Below are positions 44,504 to 55,326 of a stretch of 64,000 bases of DNA, piece by piece. The stretch's first letter is position 1, and every line of letters begins with the position of its first letter. The position numbers and the translations under genes were made by a program. Location: assembly GCA_946811695.1 (NCBI GenBank), contig OX328123.1, positions 155,349,580 through 155,413,579 of the forward strand, read 5' to 3'. The notes below the pieces were generated by a model, which was not told the DNA's origin, did not search any database, and saw nothing but the letters and a program-made list of their open reading frames with translations. Source of the stretch: Gonocerus acuteangulatus (lineage: Eukaryota > Arthropoda > Insecta > Hemiptera > Coreidae).

Positions 44504-46186
44504 CAGTAGAACCTCCATTATCCAGGAATCTATTATCCAGGATTACAATTAACCGGGGTCTATATGGAGGAATTTTTATTTTTATTCCTTCTTTAAATAT
44601 TATGTACATATATGTATGTACATACAAACATATTTATTGTATTATTTTTATTTTTATCAACTAAAGAATTTGCTTTCATAATTAAATATTTGTATGTATG
44701 TAATGACGATTATGTACATAAATATTAATTAAAATTAATTTCATACATTGTAAACTAACGAATGGAAAAACAGCGTTGTTTTCGGAAGAATGTGATTCCA
44801 TATTTCTTGGAACTTAAACGTTTTTCTTCTGCACACATTTTTCTATGAATCCCCTACTGGGCTGTTAGCCTACCAAGGAAATATTACCTCAGTTGGGCAT
44901 TAACTCTTCACTCGAGTACATACTTTCATATGTTACATAAAAATTAAAATGCTCAAAATAGAAAACGCGTCGTGTTAACTTTAGAACAAAAATTAACCAT
45001 TATAAACCGCCTTCAGTGTGTGAAGCCTGGGCAGATTTACCCCCTATGACGTTAAAAAGTCCACGGGCGAAAATATTAGAACACGACGATTATGAGAAAC
45101 CTCTCAAGGTGTTGAAACGGAATCACTTCTCGAAATCTCCAAAGTTCTTCCGGATTTCATCCATGTTGATAGGGATGACACGAAACAATGGCTGGAATGT
45201 GAGATGAATGGAAGAGGGATTTGAAAAACTTAGATAGGAGTTCTGCACCGAAAAAAACGAGCCTTCGACCTCTGCGCAGAACGACCAAGGAAATGAGAGC
45301 GATGACAAGGATTCGCTTATCATTCAAGAAACGAAAATAAAGCAGAACCAGGCATTGGAGGCTGCAGAACGACCAAGGAAATGAGAGCGATGACAAGGAT
45401 TCGCTTATCATTCAAGAAACGAAAATAAAGCAGAACCAGACATTAGAGGCTGCAGAACGACCAAGGAAATGAGAGCGATGACAAGGATTCGCTTATCATT
45501 CAAGAAACGAAAATAAAGCAGAACCAGACATTAGAGGCTGCAGAACGACCAAGGAAATGAGAGCGATGACAAGGATTCGCTTATCATTCAAGAAACGAAA
45601 ATAAAGCAGAACCAGACATTAGAGGCTGCAGAACGACCAAGGAAATGAGAGCGATGACAAGGATTCGCTTATCATTCAAGAAACGAAAATAAAGCAGAAC
45701 CAGACATTAGAGGCTGCAGAACGACCAAGGAAATGAGAGCGATGACAAGGATTCGCTTATCATTCAAGAAACGAAAATAAAGCAGAACCAGGCATTGGAG
45801 GCTGCAGAACGTCTCCTGAATTATTACGAGCAGGAGAATCCCGATTTCAGCAGAATTATCTTGTTACGGGCGATCAGAACAGATATAGGAAAATAATTAT
45901 GTAACAAAAAACAACGAAAAATTACTGACTTCTTCGAAAAAAAAATTAATTTGATCTTCAGTTTATTTTTGCACTTATACAAATTATTAATTAATATAAC
46001 GTTTACATACACATTTCTCAAGGCAAATAAAAAGGTTTACATGACATTCTGTACACAGTTTTTTTTTTATAACCTTATAATCCAGCACATTTAGTTAATA
46101 AAATATTGTGTTTCTATTATCCGGGGTTTTCTATTATCCGTGGACCACCCTCCCCGTCATTACCCCGGATAATGGAGGTCCTACCG
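44504..46186 (+). mobile_element. Tigger/pogo-like element, catalytic core deleted
   Basis: The ends CAGTAGAACCTCCATTATCC and, reversed, CGGTAGGACCTCCATTATCC are flanked by TA. Inside, near 44967-45008, the frame RRVLTLEQKLTIINRLQCVK matches the first HTH of CENP-B/Tigger proteins. From about 45120 the text resembles the C-terminal tail (EISKVLPDFIHVDRDDTKQW LECEMN; then ALEAAERLLNYYEQENPDFS RIILLRAIRTDIGK at 45786-45892). The DDE domain between them is missing. An 88-bp minisatellite sits in the acidic tail. Confidence 0.85.
45275..45808. repeat. 88-bp minisatellite in Tigger tail, about 6 copies
   Basis: GCAGAACGACCAAGGAAATG AGAGCGATGACAAGGATTCG ... CCAG(A/G)CATT(A/G)GAGGCT repeats every 88 bp (45281, 45369, 45457, 45545, 45633, 45721). 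Units are almost identical. 88 is not a multiple of three, so copies rotate through the reading frames. Confidence 0.95.
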
Positions 46187-46189
46187 TAA

Positions 46190-46950
46190 CTGGTGGCGAA
46201 CAGTGGGTCCAAAAGACATTTCGGGTTTCAAAAAAGGCTGCAGACTTTAAATGTTAACCGATTTCAATGCATTTTCTTTTAAATGAAAGATATTAAAATT
46301 TAGAACAACTTGGTATATCCAGATTTTTGTTTTTTTGTTTTCCTTGTTTAATTAATTAGGTACGTGTAAATAATTCACGAACTTTTACAATTGAACAGAA
46401 AATAAAATTTTATATTTCGTCTAACTTGATATCAGCTCTGAACTCGTTGGACTTAAACATTTGAATCCGACTTGGAAAAAATCAAAATGACACATTCAAA
46501 ACGTAAATTTATTTTAATTCAACAATGAGGTTATGTAATATGAGTTTTGAATGATTTGGAAATATATTTTGATTTTTTTACAAGTCTTCTGAGGATTTGA
46601 ATGTTTAAAATCAACCACATTAGTGCTGATATTAAGGTAGATAAAAACTGAAATATTATTTTATATTGAATTGTAAAACTAAGTGAATTATCTGTCTTTG
46701 AAACACGAAATGCCGTTTCGCGCCACTGTGTGACTGTTGTGCGGGACTAGCATCTCCACAAGTGTGAAGGGTTGGCTAGGTCTACTTTACCGATAAGATC
46801 GCAGCCCTCATTATTCCCTCTATACCATTTTTCCTGTCTTACAGTTGTTTAAAAAAATATATATATATTTTTTTTAATCTTTGTTTGCCCGACCAATGAC
46901 TGTTTTCGGACGGAATGAATACGAAAACATATGGGTCAAGTTGGGTGGAG
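46190..46950. other. No gene seen
   Basis: AT-rich intron-like DNA with a short (TA) tract near 46858. No repeat boundary was recognised. Confidence 0.4.
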
Positions 46951-46952
46951 AC

Positions 46953-47165
46953 CCGCTTTCCACTCCCACATATGTGCGTCTAGAGCGTAGGGGACACTGC
47001 TTTCCACTCCCACATATGTGCGTCTACAGCGTAGGGGACACTGCTTTCCACTCCCACATATGTGCGTCTACAGCGTAGGGGACACTGCTTTCCACTCCCA
47101 CAAATGTGCGTTTAGAGCGTAGGGGACACTGCTTTCCACTCCCCCATATGTGCGCTCAGAGCGTT
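46953..47165. repeat. 44-bp minisatellite, about 4.7 copies
   Basis: GCTTTCCACTCCCACATATG TGCGTCTACAGCGTAGGGGA CACT repeats at exact 44-bp spacing (46999, 47043, 47087, 47131). Confidence 0.95.
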
Positions 47166-47507
47166 TCAAGGGCTAACCTACACCCCTTTCTCAATCCATC
47201 GAAATAATCAAAATTCTTCTGACATCCAAATAAAATTGTTTGACACATAGATTGAGCATATCCCGGTAGTATCAAAGAGAAAAGGTCTCGTGTGAATCTA
47301 AAATAACACACTGGGGATGAGCAGTGAATCGATTATGCACCACTATCAGTACTATCGATTAATACTTATCTCATGGCCAGTCGCCGAACCTAGCTCCCAC
47401 ATATCACAGGTAAATTTAGTCCCGCCTTATTTATTTTTTCATTTAACCATAGAAACACTGCAGAATTTGTATTCGATTTTTCAAATCGAAATTTCGTGAG
47501 ATTTTTT

Positions 47508-47650
47508 AGCGGGTTTCCTCCCTTCTACCATAGGAAAGAAACCCGCTAATGAGTTTGACCTCATGACACAATTTGTAAGTGCCGACTAGAAAATTTCAGG
47601 TTTCAGAAAAAGAACCCATAGATTACGAAAATAACGGTAGTTCAAATTTT
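47508..47650 (+). repeat. Family A terminal segment (+)
   Basis: TTAGCGGGTTTCCTCCCTTC, then AACCCGCTAATGAG, GTGCCGACTAGAAAATTTCA and GATTACGAAAATAACGGTAG TTCAAA. The copy is cut at the place where (TA)n would start. Confidence 0.75.
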
Positions 47651-47667
47651 TATTATTTATATAAACA

Positions 47668-47850
47668 TTTGGATATAATAAAGATCACTTAGTTCATAAA
47701 AAATATTTTATTTTACGTGGAATAGCGCTTTAGTTGCCTAAAACTATTCCAAGCCCTGAATTTTTAGTATTCCATGCCCCGGAAATGGTCTCAGCCCCCC
47801 CCCCCCCCGAAATGTTCCCACCCCCTCCTGAAATTATTTTCTTCCAAGAC
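47668..47850. repeat. Partial G-rich MITE copy
   Basis: GATCACTTAGTTCATAAAAA ATATTTTATTTTACGTGG, GCCTAAAACTATTCCAAGC and GAAATGGTCTCAGCCCCCCC match the right two thirds of the element at 60366-60619. Confidence 0.7.
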
Positions 47851-47983
47851 CAGGCTTATGCAGATTCCAAAGGTATTTTAAATACCGAACGACAAAATTC
47901 TTACGTGTTTCTTTTTTTATAAACCTTAATTAAGCAATCTAAAACAACTTAAGAGAAATGAATTTTGTTTGATTTTTCTACAG

Positions 47984-48193
47984 AGCCGAATCGAGGAAGC
48001 TCACAGAGCAGCTGCAGAAGGCGACGTCGAGCGAACAGAACGCGCTGTAAAACGCGAGCGTTCCGTGCGGATAGAACTGAGCAAGGACCACGCTGGACTG
48101 AGCCTACTCCACAAAGCTGTCATACACGGTCACCACAAACTCCAGGAGTGGCTACTGGAAAACTATCCGGAGATTGTACATCTTACAGACAGG
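47984..48193 (+). CDS. Exon of ankyrin-repeat protein (downstream exon)
   Basis: Between TTTGATTTTTCTACAG and GTAAGT lie 210 bp, 70 whole codons (phase 0 to 0). It reads SRIEEAHRAAAEGDVERTER, then HAGLSLLHKAVIHGHHKLQE WLLENYPEIVHLTDR. The LHKAVIxGHxxLxEWLLExxPE segment is a good ankyrin repeat (TPLHxAAxxGHxxxVxxLL pattern), and an AHRAAAEGDVE half-repeat precedes it. 'LTDR' would be continued by the usual '(E)GRTPLHYAA' of the next exon, which was not found in the rest of the window. Joined to the exon at 21265 it reads without a break. The cellular role is unknown. Confidence 0.82.
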
Positions 48194-48207
48194 GTAAGTC
48201 GCTGTTT

Positions 48208-48245
48208 TTATTTACTTTTCGGCGCATCTACGTCATTAGTGCCTT
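48208..48245 (-). mobile_element. SINE tail fragment next to the donor site
   Basis: CGGCGCATCTACGTCATTAG TGCC, a piece of the shared SINE tail, lies about 15-50 bp downstream of the exon's GTAAGT. Confidence 0.45.
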
Positions 48246-48701
48246 CCAAAACGTCCATGGTAGAAAAGGGAATTCTTTCAACAGACCTACAACCGCTGAA
48301 AGGATGAAAGAACTGCAGCATTTTAGTACCAATGTATCCAATTTGCATCACGGGATCTTGAGATTCGTCTGGTCTATCTTTAATAATGAGTGTTTTTCCA
48401 GCGAAGATCACTAATATGCGTTTTTAACTGCATCGCCACAGGGAGACTTGATCGACGATTGAAAAACACCGATTATTAAAAAATTAACCAAACGAATCTC
48501 AAGATTCGTTGATGCAAAATTACGTTCCTTCCAAAATGAGCAGAATTTATTGGCGTACAACACTTATTTGTTGCTTTTTCCTGTAACGCCACATGTTGGG
48601 AAGTTACCTGGAATGGAAGTCTGAAAAAGGTGGTTTTAGGAGGTCATTTAGCACATGTATGGTTTTGAACGTTGATAGAAACTGTTTTGCTAAGAATAGA
48701 A

Positions 48702-49243
48702 TCTATATATATAAAAATCACGTGTCTGTCTGTTTGTTCCTTTTACAAATCCACACCGTTTGACCGATTTTGAACAAAAATGGAATACTCGCAGGTCTTG
48801 ATACGGGAAGTCTCGTAGGCTAAGTCAAAAACGTCTACCAGCTGTCTGTCTGTATGTTTGTTCCTTAAACAAATCCACAACGTTCGTCCGATTTTTACGA
48901 AACTTGGCACACTGGTAGGTCGTGATACGGGGAGTGTCATAGGCTAGCTCAAAAACGTCTACGAGCTGTCTTTCTGTATGTTTGTTCCTTATACACATCC
49001 ACATCGTTTGACCGATTTTGAGCAAACCTGGCACACAGGTTGGTCTTGACACGGGGAGAGTCATAGGCTAGGTTAAAATCGTCTATGACTCACAGTTCGG
49101 AGATCACGAGTTCGAAACAATGAACCCAAATAGTTACAGATTTGCGTTATTAGATTTTAATATTAATTATTTGGTTTCTAATTTATTTTTCCTTTTATAG
49201 ATGCAGAAAGTAGGTGCAGCATAGCACGCCGGGTAACAGGTAG
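48702..49243 (+). mobile_element. Helitron-type element F, copy 2
   Basis: Begins A|TCTATATATATAAAAATCAC and ends GCACGCCGGGTAACAGGTAG|T (CTAG mutated to GTAG). Three internal modules correspond to those in 26688-27681. Confidence 0.78.
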
Positions 49244-49249
49244 TTTCCT

Positions 49250-50265
49250 ATAAGTAACTTGAAGCCCAAATACTACTTTGGGGCCACCCTGTATGTAAAT
49301 TGTATTAGGCGATGATGCAGTATGCAAATAGCCCGACTCCCTTCACTTACGATGGTTGTAACTTTTCAAGACAAAAAAAACTTAATAGTCCAGTAGATGC
49401 ACAGAAATTAAACAAATTATTAGAAAATACGTGACAAATATGTCCCGTAACTTACACTAAAGAACGAAATGGGCTTACGGGAAACCAGTGTCCCGTAATC
49501 AACCGATGAAAAATTTAATAATGCGTATACGCTTTTTGCAGAGTTTGTAGGGAATCCGAATTATTGCTTAAATTGTTTTAATGTGGCCCATGAAACCCAA
49601 TCTAATAATTAAGTCAGGTTCTTAAAAAAAAATATTTGAATTATAATTTTTGCATTGTTATGCCTAGTTAAAAGCTGAAACTTGCTCAAACATTTTTTTT
49701 TTTAATATTTAACTTGATTCTTATGATTTCTGTATATAATATTTGAAAAGTTTGAGAATATAACGTAGGTACGTATTTTTCATTATCAAGAACTGATTTG
49801 TTTGTTACCTAATCCCTCTTCTGCTTCAAAGTAGTTATCAGATATTATCTTTATTAACACAAATATTAACCAATAACCTTCAGATATTTATTTTGACTTC
49901 GTGATATGTATACTTATGTATAGATGATTACGGAACAAATATGTCCCGTACCGCTCAGCAGTTGGAATCCCTTCGGGACACATGTGTCCCGTACCGAGCC
50001 TACGACGAACCACTGAAATTTTGTGCCAAAGCCAAGGTGTTAACAGACATTTCGTTCTATAAATACTTCATCCCTTTTATCCCTAGACAATTTACGCATA
50101 TTTGCTCTTCTTCAGATGCACTTCTTGTTCCGAAGTCTTATCCTCCGTATCCGTGATTTGACTTGTGCGCAATCTTTCCTATGCTCCATGCGCCTCTACT
50201 TACTATCCCCTGGATCGCGTTAAAGTCATAAGCAGAATTCCTATCGTTAGACAATGAAAACACCC
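49250..50265. other. Intron-like DNA with repeated TGTCCCGTA motif
   Basis: No coding support. TGTCCCGTA occurs at about 49441, 49490, 49942 and 49986, plus the 18-bp perfect palindrome CGGGACACATGTGTCCCG at 49974-49991. Confidence 0.5.
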
Positions 50266-50267
50266 TT

Positions 50268-50350
50268 AAAAGACCGACTCGCAGGAACTGCATCATCTTA
50301 GCGCGGTTCCCTTCATATCCCTAATGTCATTTGGGAAGCTTCAAATAGAT
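50268..50350 (+). repeat. Family C repeat, copy 4
   Basis: AGACCGACTCGCAGGAACTG CATCATCTTAGCGCGGTTCC CTTCATATCCCTAATGTCAT TTGG. Confidence 0.7.
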
Positions 50351-50679
50351 GCAGTTATCATTTTGGTTACACTTTCCTGAAATACTTTCATTGCCACAGA
50401 CACGTGACAGATGACAAGTGTTTTGGCTCTTGGACAAGTAATACACTTTAAGAACAGTAGCATAATGTTTATTAAAGATACACAATATAGAACAGTAATA
50501 AGATGCTATACAGGTAACATAAGCACAACAACCATCCCAATGTTTGGGCAGCGCTACAGTGGCACGCTCTGTAACGAGATACAACAGAGAGATATAACTA
50601 CAAGGGTACCCTGACCTGGAAATACTTCCAGTACTTGAAAAAATGCGACCACCAAGCTCCTGTCCCTCGCCAGTAAACT

Positions 50680-50873
50680 TTTTTTTTTCTTTTTTTTTTC
50701 TTTTTTTTTATGGCGCATCGATATAAATCTTGGCCATTAGCGCCGACGTCCGCCAGGAATTTTCTCAGCGAGCCCTGAGATGAGAAAATTTCTGGCGCCG
50801 GTGGGGATCGAACGCACCATCTCCCGCTTATGAATCTAGCGCGCTAGCCACTAGACCACGGGAGACCCCAGTA
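50680..50873 (-). mobile_element. tRNA-derived SINE, family S, copy 1
   Basis: Reversed: GGTCTCCCGTGGTCTAGTGG CTAGCGCGCTAGATTC (A-box region), GGTGCGTTCGATCCCCACC (B box), a body with GAAATTTTCTCATCTCAGGG, then GGCGCTAATGGCCAAGATT, CGATGCGCCAT and a long poly(A). The head resembles a tRNA with a long extra region; it is a polymerase III retroposon, not a tRNA gene. Confidence 0.85.
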
Positions 50874-51049
50874 AACGTATTTTAAAAAGAGTTCTAAAGA
50901 ACGAAATACACTCGAGTACAGTATTTGAAAATACATATTCACACAGCATATTCGTATTCTGCACGGAAAGCTCTACTTATAGTAACAATTTTTTTTTTTT
51001 TTAATTTTACTTATCCTGTTTTCTTGCCAATCACATTTTCCTACTATAA

Positions 51050-51545
51050 TCAATTACAAAAATAACAAGGAATAAAAAAAAAAACTTAAGGGTATCAGAC
51101 AAAAAGAACCGCTCAATGAAGAGAAATTAACTACTTCAAAGTTTTAAGTACTTATTTCTCCAAATATCACCGTCCCATCGAAAGTTTATTCAGAACGTCT
51201 TTTATGGAGTTTTCGAATGGTCACCTTCTGCTTACCACGATTTCCTAACCGTTTTCTTTATATTAAGGAAAACATAGCAAGTTCCCAAAACTTTTCATGC
51301 CTATTAATAATAATAATGATATGTTACTCTAATCCTTCCTTAACTCCAAACCTAACCAAAATTAAAACATCTTCGTTTGGATGGTCAATCATATATAAAA
51401 TATTTTAACTGAATCCCATGATTCTAAGTACCCAAGCCAAAACCATTATTCAACAACTATTTTTCCATTTTTCCCGAAAACGGTTAAATATATCGCCTTA
51501 AAAATGATGGTCTTTAGGTACGCGGATTCTCCTAGTTAAAGAACT
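51050..51545 (-). repeat. Family A repeat, inverted body
   Basis: GAAAACGGTTAAATATATCG, TTCCTAACCGTTTTCTTTAT ATTAAGGAAAA and AACAAGGAATAAAAAAAAA stand in the reverse order of the + copies. The termini are missing. Confidence 0.65.
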
Positions 51546-51588
51546 TCATGTTTTTAATTATATAAAGTATTTTTTTTAACACATTTCA

Positions 51589-51657
<69 letters not shown>

Positions 51658-51659
<2 letters not shown>

Positions 51660-52879
51660 GAAGGTGATGTACCTTTGACCACTTTGCAAAATTTATTTTT
51701 TTTTAGCTTGAATATTAAGGCTAAATTCTTTTCCTTTTTTTTTAATTACATTGTAATTAGTATTCTATTGCTTATCATATTTAATTTATTCAAGGTTCTA
51801 GCTTTACATTTAATATTTTTAAATAATTTTAAAAAAAATAATCGTACAGTGGTCAAAGGTACGACGTGTAGTTATACCTTTGACCATGAGGTGTTGTACC
51901 TCTGACCACGTAAAAACAACACAGCAGTGCAGAAAAAAATTGTATTCAGTAATATTCTAATTAATTGTAAGTTTAATAAATACAGACAAGGATGTAAACA
52001 TAATAAAAAAGCTATTATGCTATGATTAATATGCTGAAAAATCCAGTCCAATCGATAAATGTTTTAACTGTCAAGCAGATCCACCAGCAATAGTAGGGTA
52101 TGGAAGTTTAGCCACAATGTCTTCAACATCAATATCATACAAAATTTCATCTTCTGTCGTAAACCTGTCACTTAAAGTTTGTTTTCACATTTTTTAATTT
52201 TTTGAACAACTGAAGCAACTTTTTTTTTTACGGCGCATCTACTTCTAGGTCATTAGCGCCGACATCCAGGGTGCAGCGAGGAATTTTCCCAGCGAGCCTT
52301 GAGATGAGAAAATTCCTGCCGGAGGTGGGAATCGAACTCACCATCTCCCGCTTATGAATCCAGCGCGCTAGCCACTAGACTACGGGAGACCCCTCCCCCC
52401 CCAATGTTAATTCTTTTTAAAAAAGTTGTAGCAGAAGAACATAAAAGTTGAATTATAAAAAATTACTCAGGTGTGTTGTACCTTTGAACTGGTCAAAGGA
52501 ACAACACCTAGTCGTGGTCAGAGGTACAACACCCTGGTAGTGAAAATTAAAAAGTATGCTAAAAATTTTAGGGTTAAGATAAATCGATTTCAAAACCTAC
52601 ATCATATTTCTTATTGTACTAGCTACTTTGTCAAATGATTTCCATCTAAAAATACATAATACAAAAAATATTATGAGGCAAAACGTCATCAATAAATAAC
52701 TTACATTTTTATGATAGAAATGGATAAGTATTTTTTGCAAGAATCCTCTTTGACTTGAATAATCCAAAGTAGCTTACACAAGCCCTCTAGTGAAGGAGCT
52801 AAACACTAATTACACCAGAATTTATAAATTGTTGCTACATGCCGCCACAGCCTCGGTGGTCAAAGGTACAACACCTTCC

Positions 52880-52881
<2 letters not shown>
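51658..52881. mobile_element. TIR element D, copy 2 (deleted, both ends present)
   Basis: The left end GGAAGGTGATGTACCTTTGA CCAC and right end (reversed) GGGAAGGTGTTGTACCTTTG ACCACC form the terminal inverted repeats. (TA)n lies immediately outside on both sides (51592-51656, 52883 on). Inside are the hairpin motif at 51851-51885, the GTCTTCAACATCAATATCAT block and one unit of the 25-bp array. The coding middle present in copy 1 is absent. A SINE is inserted at 52221-52392. Confidence 0.8.
52221..52392 (-). mobile_element. tRNA-derived SINE, family S, copy 2
   Basis: Reversed: GGTCTCCCGTAGTCTAGTGG CTAGCGCGCTGGATTCATAA GCGGGAGATGGTGAGTTCGA TTCCCACC, then GAATTTTCTCATCTCAAGGC TCGCTGGG, GGCGCTAATGACCTAGAAGT AGATGCGCCGTAAAA. 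It is complete from A box to poly(A) and lies inside element D. Confidence 0.88.
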
Positions 52882-52937
<56 letters not shown>

Positions 52938-53018
52938 ATATATTATACTAGCTGACCCGGCAAACGTTCTTTTGCCATATTCATCGTTTATGGTGAATAA
53001 TTTGGTTGGAAAATAATA

Positions 53019-53412
53019 TTACCGTACCTGTTGCCGGAACTCCTTGTTTAATATTTTTGCAATATCCGCCTTGTACCACAACATTAGCGGATATCGGATA
53101 GCGTCGTATGAATGGCGTATATCAGCAATGGACTCAAGATTATTATTCCTCCTTAGTACCAGGATTTCTCGCGTAGCTGCACGGTCGCCAACCACGATTC
53201 CAGCAACAGGTGAATTGAATGTACTCTCCAGATAGTTCTTTATCAGGATTGATAATAAAGTAAATTTGTAAAAATTGATGTGGTTCGTTTGGCATTGGCA
53301 GCAATGATCCCACTTTGTGATAAATTTTTCCTTTGATTTTGAATGTTGAATTAAATTGTTGACCATTTGCAGCATTATGTTTAAATATTTCCGTTGCTCG
53401 GAACGATGTCAT
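53019..53412 (-). pseudogene. Helitron Rep/helicase N-terminal fragment
   Basis: Two overlapping minus frames give FKIKGKIYHKVGSLLPMPNE PHQFLQIYFI and then IVVGDRAATREILVLRRNNN LESIADIRHSYDAIRYPLML W. Helitron proteins have (memory) a 'xGxIYHxxGSLLP...FLQIYF' block, then 'RDIVxxRR...RIxExHxSYDxLQYPLxFWxG', in the same order and spacing. A frameshift near 53250 joins them. The Rep HUH motif and helicase are absent, so it is dead. Confidence 0.85.
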
Positions 53413-53519
53413 TTAGAAGCATGAAATGAATGTTTGAATTAACTTGAGGAACACGTTAGAATCTGGAGCCATATTTCTCTTTGTCAAAAGATCATATGTC
53501 AAATAATAATTATAGTACT

Positions 53520-53521
<2 letters not shown>

Positions 53522-53556
<35 letters not shown>

Positions 53557-53640
53557 GGCACATCTACATCTTGGTCATTAGCGCCGGGCTATCTCCAGGT
53601 TGCCACCCTTTTCTAATGCCAACAGCACGTGGTCGGTCCT
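53522..53640 (-). mobile_element. 5S rRNA-derived SINE with 14-bp TSD
   Basis: Reversed it reads AGGACCGACCACGTGCTGTT GGCATTAGAAAAGGGTGGCA ACCTGGAGATAGCCCGGCGC TAATGACCAAGATGTAGATG TGCCGTT and then poly(A). ATTATAGTACTAAT flanks it on both sides (about 53508-53521 and about 53643-53656). It is 5'-truncated within the 5S-like head. Confidence 0.8.
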
Positions 53641-53939
53641 GGTATTATAGTACTAATATCCTTATTATAAAATGGGATTGGTGATGAAGGTTGGAAATTT
53701 AGGGTTGTATGTATTTTTTAATGCTAAATCATAAAAAAATAAAAATTAAATATTTTGTCCAAAAAATAAAAAAAAAATATTTTGGGTTGGGCCCCATTTA
53801 TCTTAGGAGTTTAATAATTAGTTATAAACCTATTCTCATACCTTCTGAATATAAATATTAAATTTCATCAAAATCGGTTAAGCCGTTTCGAAGGAGTATA
53901 AACAGTAAAACTGCGACACGAGATTTTCATATATTAGAT

Positions 53940-54066
53940 TTACAATTTTGAGCCACCTTTATTTTCGTTATCTATAGGCTTTCTCTGAAACGAGAAATTT
54001 TCCGCTCGGCACTTGCAGAGTGTGGCATGAAGTAACGTTATAAGCGAGGAGGAAGGAACCGCGTTA
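53940..54066 (-). repeat. Family A terminal segment
   Basis: TACAATTTTGAGCCACC, AAACGAGAAATTTTCCGCTC GGCACTTGC, GGAGGAAGGAACCGCGTTAG. Divergent copy without (TA)n. Confidence 0.6.
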
Positions 54067-54365
54067 GAACGGTTAAATGATAATAGCCAGAAAAGGACTA
54101 TTATAATTTCTGTAAGACATTTCAGATGGATGATTCCCTAACTAGCTATTTCTTCTCCTCATTCAATCCTGATGAATATTAATGAGTAAGTAAAATGTGC
54201 GCATTATTGATGAGGCCGTTCTAAAAACACAAGACACGTTCTCTTCAACAAGACAGTCGAGAATTAGGCGTCTTTCTCTTGCAAGACAGTTTTATAATTT
54301 CATCAAATTCTTAGCATTTTTGAGACTGCTAGAAGCACACAGGCAAAAATGTCACGTACCGACGA

Positions 54366-54450
54366 TTTTGTTTTAAAAAAAAAGACCTACTCGAAGGGAC
54401 TGCGTTATTTTAGCGCGGTTCCGTTCTTATCCCCAGTGCTATTAGTAAAG
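54366..54450 (+). repeat. Family C repeat, copy 5
   Basis: GACCTACTCGAAGGGACTGC GTTATTTTAGCGCGGTTCCG TTCTTATCCCCAGTGCTATT. Confidence 0.65.
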
Positions 54451-54673
54451 GAATAGAAGCAATTATTGGTTGGATTTAATCTTTCGTGAAGAATATAAAA
54501 TGAAATTTTAATGAGAAGGATAGCTCCCCGCCTTCTCGACGTTCACTCTAAGGAAACACTATTATACCAATACGTTTCTCATTTTCTTACGTTGTTTTTC
54601 TCTAAAATACTCATTTTACTGTTAAATGCAATTTGGCACCATAAATATATTTTCTCTTTGAGATTTTATTTTG

Positions 54674-55325
54674 TACTAGCTGTTCCCCGGAGTGCCATGC
54701 TACACCTACTTTCTGCCTATGACACTCAAGACCTACCTGTGTACCCAGTTTCGTCAAAATCGGTAAAAAGGTCTGAATTTGTTTATCTGTCAAGTAATTC
54801 GTGAAGCGGCCGACAGATGCCAGCACCACAGCCCGCGAGTAAGATAGCTCGTATCAAAGAAAGGCCAGCACTCCTTAGTTAGACAGTGACTGTTGAAATA
54901 AAATGCATTACATGATTATATAATGACGTAAAGTCATCAATGAGATTGAGTTATTATAATTATCAACAACATAAAAAAATAAATTGTTAGACATCATTCA
55001 AAATGGCCGTCAGAATCTAAATAGATCAGTGTAGCCAACTTTTCTTCGACAAAACTTTTGACCTTTTGACCAAATTTTGTAATTTGACTATTTTTGACCC
55101 AGCCTAGGATATTCCCCGTATCTAGACCTACCTGTTTACCAAGTTACGTCAAAATCGGTCAAACGGTCTGAATTTGTATATCTGTCAAGTAATTCGTGAA
55201 GAAGCCGTCAGAGGCCAGCACCACAGCTCGCGAGTAAGATAGCTCTTATCAAAGAAAGGCCAGCACTACTTCGTTAGACAGTGACTGTTAAAATAAAATT
55301 GAAATAAACTGCATTGCATGATTAT
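54674..55325 (-). mobile_element. Helitron-type element F, inverted partial copy
   Basis: 3' end (reversed) GTAGCATGGCACTCCGGGGA ACAGCTAG|T. Two modules with TTGACCGATTTTGACG-type text follow, at 54745-54790 and 55130-55190, each with a CTGTGGTGCTGGCCTCTG-like spacer. The 5' TC end was not found. Confidence 0.65.
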
Positions 55326-55326
55326 A

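Larger units (their letters stand above)
52948..53938 (-). mobile_element. Helitron E, copy 2, with RepHel remains
   Basis: Minus-strand 5' end A|TCTAATATATGAAAATCTCG, 3' end GCCGGGTCAGCTAG|T. The inside encodes Helitron-like N-terminal sequence (next entry) and is hit by a 5S-type SINE at 53522. This assigns the E ends to Helitrons by linkage with a diagnostic protein. Confidence 0.85.

Noticed and set aside
45016..45411. Short open frames as independent small genes
   Set aside because: They are pieces of the Tigger-like protein and of its 88-bp repeat in shifted frames.
50327..50614. 85- and 67-codon overlapping frames
   Set aside because: Codon content follows AT-rich background, no motifs, and the + strand side begins in a family C repeat.
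50800..50870. tRNA-like cloverleaf on the minus strand
   Set aside because: Same reasoning: the poly(A)-tailed SINE body and a second copy at 52221 show that it is a retroposon.
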